Source of the DNA: Methanosarcina sp.
Lineage (GTDB): Archaea; Halobacteriota; Methanosarcinia; Methanosarcinales; Methanosarcinaceae
Assembly (NCBI GenBank): GCA_013330315.1
Contig: DUIO01000286.1
Location: 1 to 17,186 of the forward strand
Length of the DNA: 17,186 nt
Reading direction: 5' to 3'
Numbering within the stretch: position 1 is the stretch's first letter; the number at the start of each line of letters is the position of its first letter. Positions 13,263-17,186 of the stretch are shown one piece after another. A model generated the notes under the pieces. That model had not been told where the DNA came from. It worked only from the letters and a program-made list of their open reading frames with translations, and made no database searches. Made by a program: the position numbers and the translations under genes.

Positions 13263-13652
13263 TATCAGACCCTGAAAAGTAATGACTTCAGACATACTGT
13301 ATTAATTCTTATTATATTTTCCCTGCAAGTTTCTCAATGGTTGATAGTAATTCCGCCAGATATATCACTTTTTTATTATATTTTCCCGTTTGTGCTGCTC
13401 TCCTCTCTGCACTACCGTTTATTCGTTTCTGATTCTTCACCAAACCAATCCGCGACAAAATCTCTAATTCGTGAAATTCTCAAACTGAAACATAGAATAG
13501 ATAATTCTTGACAGGACGGGAATACCTGAGAGCCTATCTTAAAATAAATCCGTTCACATAATCAGAATAGTAACTTAACCATTTGAGTTCATTCCTCATT
13601 ATCCAATTATAGATAGTTTGAGTTTGAAGATATCTCCAGGAGGCAGAAGATT
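13263..13652. other. Gene-free stretch between the GNAT pair and the membrane protein gene
   Basis: No supportable gene. A 24-codon minus-strand fragment around 13435-13500 (RISRIRDFVADWFGEE) has coding-like composition but stops on both sides and no start, and may be another relic. The right end holds the promoter and the AGGAGG site (13638-13643) of the next gene. Confidence 0.4.
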
Positions 13653-14048
13653 TTGGAAGATTGGAAGATAAAGGTTTCAGTGCTCTGGCTCTTTGCATCA
13701 ATTGCCTTTTTGGCTCACCAGATAATAGTACTTATGGAACCGGGTGTTATAGCACAATTAATGGAAGGAGTAGCAGAAGGTCAGCAAATAGGGCCTGAAC
13801 TGATACTGTTCTTTACAATCTTAATGCTGGTCCCGATGTTGATGGCTTTCCTGTCTCTGACCCTGAAAGATTCGATGGACCGTTGGGTAAACATCATTGT
13901 GGGTGCAATCTTTGCTGTCCTCTGGTTAGTTAGCGTAGTTGATGCGGCACAGTCTGCATACTGGGGTGGGGCACTGATGACGCTTTCAGCAGCCGTGGCT
14001 TCTGCACTGATTGTCCGGTATGCATGGAAATCTAAACGGATAGCCTGA
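13653..14048 (+). CDS. Four-helix integral membrane protein (DUF6326-like)
   Basis: The 131-residue protein has four predicted membrane segments: about 10-27, 46-66, 79-98 and 104-124. A short cytosolic basic tail (WKSKRIA) follows. The pattern (VSVLWLFASIAFLAHQIIVL, an acidic loop, TLKDSMDRWVN, then a long tail helix) fits the small DUF6326-type membrane family, whose function is unknown. The TTG start at 13653 is well supported by AGGAGG at 13638-13643. It stands alone; the 190 bases after it hold nothing recognisable. Confidence 0.7.
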   Translation: MEDWKIKVSVLWLFASIAFLAHQIIVLMEPGVIAQLMEGVAEGQQIGPELILFFTILMLVPMLMAFLSLTLKDSMDRWVNIIVGAIFAVLWLVSVVDAAQSAYWGGALMTLSAAVASALIVRYAWKSKRIA

Positions 14049-14288
14049 ATCTTGCCAGCCAGGTCCTGATAGCAGCATACAGGCACGCAATTAATCCAGG
14101 GATAAAAAGCCTGAACTGACAATATAGCTAAAACGAGAACTGTAACTTTAAGGCAGTCCCTGAGATTTTCCTCCACGGCAAGTTCGTATTTTAACAAAAA
14201 AGTACCATTAATCCCGTAAAAATGTTTGAAAAACTGGCTTGATAGCTGACAGAAGAAAGTTACTGAAAGGAATTAATAGGAGTGCCCT

Positions 14289-14298
14289 TATAAAAAGG
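14289..14298 (+). promoter_or_regulatory. TATA box of the coiled-coil gene
   Basis: TTATAAAAAG ends 25 bases before ATG 14323, which is a good archaeal TATA element. It lies inside the longer open frame from 14239 and supports the shorter start. Confidence 0.5.
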
Positions 14299-14322
14299 TC
14301 TAACGAATTGGGGAGAAAAATA

Positions 14323-14622
14323 ATGCCTACAAAAGAAGAGATAGACAGCGAAATTATGGACCTCTGGGATGAGATCTTTGACCTTGAAGACAAAAGCAAA
14401 GAAGAACTGGATATTAAGTATGCAGAATGGCGGAAAGTGGAACCACGACTGGACGAAGGAGTAGATGAACTCATAATACATATAGAGGCAATGACAGGAA
14501 TCAGTGACGAAAGTATGTTTTTCTACAAAGAAGTTAAAGAAATCAAAATCAGGTACAAACAGCAGAAGGATGAGATACAGGTGAGAATTGACGCGCTGAA
14601 GAAGGAAAAGGAAAGGATGTAA
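14323..14622 (+). CDS. Hypothetical charged coiled-coil protein
   Basis: The 99-residue protein is rich in Glu and Lys. It has two long amphipathic helices (MPTKEEIDSEIMDLWDEIFD, then the C-terminal KIRYKQQKDEIQVRIDALKK) with heptad-like spacing, joined by a segment containing IEAMTGISDESMFF. It has no signal peptide, no membrane segment and no recognised family. ATG 14323 is chosen over TTG 14239 because of GGGGAG at 14310-14315 and the TATA element at 14289. The upstream residues look non-coding. It may be cytosolic and oligomeric; beyond that nothing can be said. Confidence 0.6.
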   Translation: MPTKEEIDSEIMDLWDEIFDLEDKSKEELDIKYAEWRKVEPRLDEGVDELIIHIEAMTGISDESMFFYKEVKEIKIRYKQQKDEIQVRIDALKKEKERM

Positions 14623-14726
14623 GAGCGTGTGAGTTTTAAGGGGGAAAGGATGGAAGTCTGCCATTTATTTACACGCTAAAATCATCAGAGGCAGAGTATA
14701 TTTATCAAAATCACCAATTATTCTTT

Positions 14727-14933
14727 ATTCGGTTTACAATCAAACTTGAAGAATCTGAGAAAGGAGGCTATACCGCCCAGTGCCTCGAAATCCCTGCCGC
14801 TATTAGCGAAGGAGATACTAAAGAAGAGGCACTTGAAAACATTAAGGAGGCTATCCAGCTTGTTCTGGAAGTAACAAGAGAGCAGGCTCAGGTACTGGGA
14901 GAAATCGCTACAGTGGAGGTATCAGTTGGCTAA
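14727..14933 (+). pseudogene. HicB-family antitoxin lacking a normal start codon
   Basis: The frame reads FTIKLEESEKGGYTAQCLEI, then PAAISEGDTKEEALENIKEA, then the helix IQLVLEVTREQA and the end TVEVSVG. This is a full HicB-type domain of about 68 residues. The frame is open from 14640 but contains no ATG, GTG or TTG before the domain. The position expected for the start holds ATT (14727), and there is no ribosome site. A TATA-like GTATATTTAT at 14696-14705 lies 22-31 bases upstream, so a leaderless transcript starting near 14727 is conceivable. It overlaps the HicA stub that follows. It is called a pseudogene unless ATT is used. Confidence 0.7.
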
Positions 14934-14964
14934 ATTGCCTTCTGCTTCCGGAAAAATAAACTAA
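14926..14964 (+). pseudogene. N-terminal stub of a HicA toxin gene
   Basis: TTG 14926 overlaps the HicB stop and opens M-A-K-L-P-S-A-S-G-K-I. This matches the usual start of HicA mRNA interferases (K-L-P-x-x-S-G-K). A TAA follows after 12 codons at 14962, and no later frame restores the double-stranded-RNA-binding-like body or its catalytic His. The pair is therefore a hicB-hicA operon that has lost its toxin. Confidence 0.65.
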
Positions 14965-15000
14965 CAGCTAAGTGCTATTCCTTGAGTACTATCAGAAGGT

Positions 15001-15332
15001 TCAGCTATTCAGTCCGAGAGTATCAAGACCTTTGTCAACCAATTTATTTCTCTTATTGGCACTCATCTTCATTTTCAGTCTAATATTTTCTTCGCTAACT
15101 TTTATACGAGCTTCAAAGTATTTTATGTTCCTCAAACCCTCTTTTGCAAGGTTAAACCTATTTGAAGCGTCAAGGGTCTCAAAGTAGCCATGACCTGGTT
15201 ATCTTCACTAATATCAAAGGTTATTCCATCCAGATCTATTGAAGACCTGTACTTCTTGTTGCTTCCGTAAAAGAAAATGCTGTCATTTTCGAAATCGTAA
15301 TCGTACTTAGTTACCAGGGATTCTTGCCTCAT
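15001..15332 (-). pseudogene. DUF2283 family protein, frameshifted
   Basis: ATG 15332 is preceded by a strong GAGGAGGAGG ribosome site. The N-terminal part reads TKYDYDFENDSIFFYG, then SSIDLDGITFDISEDNQVM, which is typical of DUF2283. Near 15190 the frame changes. The continuation FETLDASNRFNLAKEGLRN, then FEARIKVSEENI and KRNKLVDKGLDTLGLNS, lies one frame over and ends with TGA at 15001-15003. The total length, 332 bases, implies one missing base. The family has no known biochemical role; its genes often sit among toxin-antitoxin loci. The gene converges with the HicBA remnant. Confidence 0.75.
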
Positions 15333-15620
15333 CTGGCCTCCTCCTCTTTTTTGAGTCTTCAAGGAAACAGGTCGCTGCAGCTTCAATATAAGATCCTCAC
15401 CTTGCTGTTGGGGAGGATTTGTCATGAAAAGCAAGGCCCATCGCACTTCGGCGGAATGTCTGAATCGATCACTATCAGATTTTCAGTTAATGGAACCGAG
15501 ACGAATATAAGCCTCCTGATCCATGCCTTCTTTTTCAGCCAGTGCGGCATATGTTTTACTGAGGAACTGCTTGAACATCTTTGATTCAAGGTTTCTCAAG
15601 ATCTTTCATGGTAATTTATT
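15333..15620. other. Region upstream of the DUF2283 gene with unexplained short frames
   Basis: No supportable full gene. On the minus strand one short frame (about 15484-15594) reads MFKQFLSKTYAALAEKEGMD and stops after SIN. Another, about 42 codons, starts MPHWLKKKAWIRR and ends CDGPCFS. Neither has a convincing ribosome site or a known relative. They may be remnants of a partner gene of the DUF2283 protein. Confidence 0.35.
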
Positions 15621-15697
15621 GCTAGCTCATTACTAGCTCACTGCTAGCTCATTACTAGCTCACTGCTAGCTCATTACTAGCTCACTACTGGCTTAAA
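15621..15697. repeat. 11-bp tandem array (CTAGCTCA type) downstream of the AlbA_2 gene
   Basis: GCTAGCTCATT and ACTAGCTCACT alternate three times without error (15621-15686), giving three 22-bp units, and a worn last unit ACTGGCTTAAA follows (15687-15697). The units contain the palindromes GCTAGC and AGCT. The array lies 68 bases beyond the stop of the reverse-strand regulator gene. A degenerate copy is at 11602-11655. Confidence 0.9.
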
Positions 15698-15765
15698 AAT
15701 GTCTGTTCTTTACGTAATTATCTGTGATATTGAAATCAATGACTTAAATAGTAAGACGCGGTTAT

Positions 15766-17178
15766 TTATTCTTCTTTTCTGAGTTCGTAATATCCTGATG
15801 GGTCTCGCAGGCTTTTTCCTTGCCAAATAAGGTATTTATTTTCAACAAGTTTCTTTATTTTTCTTTTAACTGTTGATTTACTCTTACCCAGTATAGATTC
15901 TAATTCTTTTGTGCTCGCCTTGCCTTTTTCTTCGATATAGGTTAAAATTTCCTTTTCATCGTCTTCCAGCTCAATAAGGTCCTGGTCTATTAGTTTTTTT
16001 TCTTCAATCAGCTTTTTATAAAAAATCGTCTTGAAAAATCCACTGTCTTCTCTGAACTCCGGGTCTACAATTCCCCACTCTTTGCAGTATTTTCTCATTC
16101 TGAAAATGCCAGTTCCGAATCCTTCAATCAGCCCCAATTCGCTGAAGGTTCTGCCTATGACTTTGTTTCTATGTTCCGAGACTCCTTTTCCCAAATCCTC
16201 AAGAGTGATATTGGACGGAAGGTGGCCTGGGCTTGTAATTTCAATTCTATCATCAAATATAGCAAACTTTATGTCTGCACCTTTTCTTGAGTAGTCTCTA
16301 TGGCAGACAGCGTTTACAAGTGCTTCTTTTATAGCTTTTTCCGGGTATTCGTATGCTTCCTTCCTGTAAAGGCCTTCGATTTTTGCTCCTCTTCGGATGT
16401 TCCGCTTGAAAAAAGCAGTTGCTTCTTCGACCTGGCTGAACAGTGGGCCGGAAATAATACGCTGGTCGATAAACTCGTCCATTTCATTTCCTTTGAAGCG
16501 GGCACATCTTATTGATGCGCCAGGAAGGTAAGCGTCAGGTTCATCTGAAAAAAGAAGAATTCCAGCAACTGTAGGATAAATGCTGCCATTTAGCTGAAGG
16601 GCAAAACGCTTCCTTTTAAAAAAATTATTGCTAATTTCGTTTTCAGGAATCCCCCTTACCTTTTCCCTCATCTTGAAGTAGAAAGCAAGGTTTTTATGCT
16701 CAAGTTCTTCCATGCCTGCATCCTGAACCGCAGTCTCATCAAAACTAATATTCATTCGCTGGCGCCTGAGCTCCTCAATAATTTCAGGATCGGCCTTCCT
16801 GTTAGTGGACCCTACACGCACGAAGGTCCCTTCTATCTCCCCTTTTTCTTTAAGGTGGTACGGCTTAAGCCTTCCAGGATAAACCTCAACCTTCAGGAGC
16901 AGCTTCCCTTCGATATTATGAATCGTTGTATTGAAGGAAGGAATAGGCTCAAGCATTTCATAGGTAATATTTGCAACCTGCTCTTCAACATCAGGGATTT
17001 CCAGCTCGTCAATACCTATTAAGGTTTTATCCCTGTCCCGTATTCCTATTATTATCGAGCCGCCAGCTCCGTTTGAAAAAGCGCATACTGTCTTTGCAAT
17101 TGCAAGCGCACTTGGCATCTTTTCTTTGAATTCCAGGGTTCTGCTCTCAGGAGACGCTAGAAGTTTCAGGATCGACAT
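15766..17178 (-). CDS. AlbA_2/Schlafen-domain ATP-binding transcription regulator (RecG-like family)
   Basis: The 470-residue protein begins with an AlbA_2 (Schlafen AlbA-like) domain: SRTLEFKEKMPSALAIAKTV, then FSNGAGGSIIIGIRD and later GTFVRVGSTNRKADPE. The middle part resembles an HATPase_c_4 domain (EALVNAVCHRDYSRKGADIK, then RIEITSPGHLPSNIT and LIEGFGTGIFRM). The C-terminus is a winged HTH (KASTKELESILGKSKSTVKR). Such proteins are often annotated as helicase-related or transcription regulators; the true activity is not established. The ATG at 17178 lies 8 bases from the window end, so the ribosome site cannot be judged, but the AlbA_2 domain begins where expected. The truncated relics at 11669-11735 and 11739-12228 belong to the same family. 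Confidence 0.85.
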   Translation of the reverse strand: MSILKLLASPESRTLEFKEKMPSALAIAKTVCAFSNGAGGSIIIGIRDRDKTLIGIDELEIPDVEEQVANITYEMLEPIPSFNTTIHNIEGKLLLKVEVYPGRLKPYHLKEKGEIEGTFVRVGSTNRKADPEIIEELRRQRMNISFDETAVQDAGMEELEHKNLAFYFKMREKVRGIPENEISNNFFKRKRFALQLNGSIYPTVAGILLFSDEPDAYLPGASIRCARFKGNEMDEFIDQRIISGPLFSQVEEATAFFKRNIRRGAKIEGLYRKEAYEYPEKAIKEALVNAVCHRDYSRKGADIKFAIFDDRIEITSPGHLPSNITLEDLGKGVSEHRNKVIGRTFSELGLIEGFGTGIFRMRKYCKEWGIVDPEFREDSGFFKTIFYKKLIEEKKLIDQDLIELEDDEKEILTYIEEKGKASTKELESILGKSKSTVKRKIKKLVENKYLIWQGKSLRDPSGYYELRKEE

Positions 17179-17186
17179 CTTTATCT

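Noticed and set aside
13781..14197. Minus-strand 138-codon open frame with a hydrophobic N-terminus
   Set aside because: Most of it is the shadow of the membrane protein gene on the other strand; hydrophobicity is expected from that.
14972..15187. Plus-strand hydrophobic open frame of 71 codons
   Set aside because: It is antisense to the second half of the DUF2283 pseudogene, whose minus-strand reading is clearly the conserved one.
15621..15697. Regular array considered as CRISPR
   Set aside because: The units are 11 bp and directly adjacent, with no 30-40 bp unique spacers and no cas genes.
1..17186. Insertion sequences or transposase genes explaining the gene decay
   Set aside because: No transposase motif, terminal inverted repeats or target duplications were recognised anywhere in the window.

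Overview
The window looks like a chromosomal segment of a methanogenic archaeon close to Methanosarcina. The signs are PGF-CTERM surface proteins with a PGF-pre-PGF domain, an archaeal RecJ-like DHH nuclease next to KEOPS Pcc1, a secreted C1A peptidase with PKD and lectin-like domains, a stand-alone LigD-type phosphoesterase, archaeal TATA boxes, U-tract terminators, Shine-Dalgarno sites of the GGAGGTGAT type and frequent TTG starts. The genus is inferred from remembered protein families; no search was run.

Layout. (1) 1-3850 is a cell-surface block. It holds the end of a large exported protein, a hairpin terminator, three exported-protein genes (two with PGF-CTERM anchors, the last pair translationally coupled) and a closing terminator. 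(2) 4075-4651 holds a reverse-strand tRNA-Gly(GCC) and a repeat-rich leader. (3) 4652-6367 is housekeeping: the RecJ-like nuclease and Pcc1. (4) 6407-6472 is an 11-bp tandem array between convergent genes, followed by the reverse-strand peptidase (6490-8694). (5) 8695-9392 is AT-rich and gene-poor. (6) 9454-11555 has a small ferritin-like protein with no ATG at its expected start, the LigD-type phosphoesterase, and an overlapping gene pair (STAS-like DUF4325 plus PIN nuclease) that looks like a toxin-antitoxin-type module. (7) 11556-15765 is a graveyard of small accessory genes: two AlbA_2/Schlafen-type regulator relics in opposite orientations, an orphan HicB, a winged-helix-like gene followed by a frameshifted GNAT gene, a HicB with no start codon joined to an 11-codon HicA stub, and a frameshifted DUF2283 gene. 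Intact genes for a DUF6326-like membrane protein and a coiled-coil protein lie among them. (8) 15766-17178 carries an intact AlbA_2 regulator on the reverse strand. Its 3' end and its 11-bp repeat array are echoed by the relic at 11602-11735.

The best candidate for an undescribed system is the DUF4325-PIN pair, which has a perfectly duplicated ribosome-binding site and start codon. Next are the coupled surface-protein pair at 1830-3781 and the recurring unit of AlbA_2 gene end plus CTAGCTCA array. Several of the frameshifts fall in homopolymer runs, so sequencing error should be excluded before those genes are called dead.
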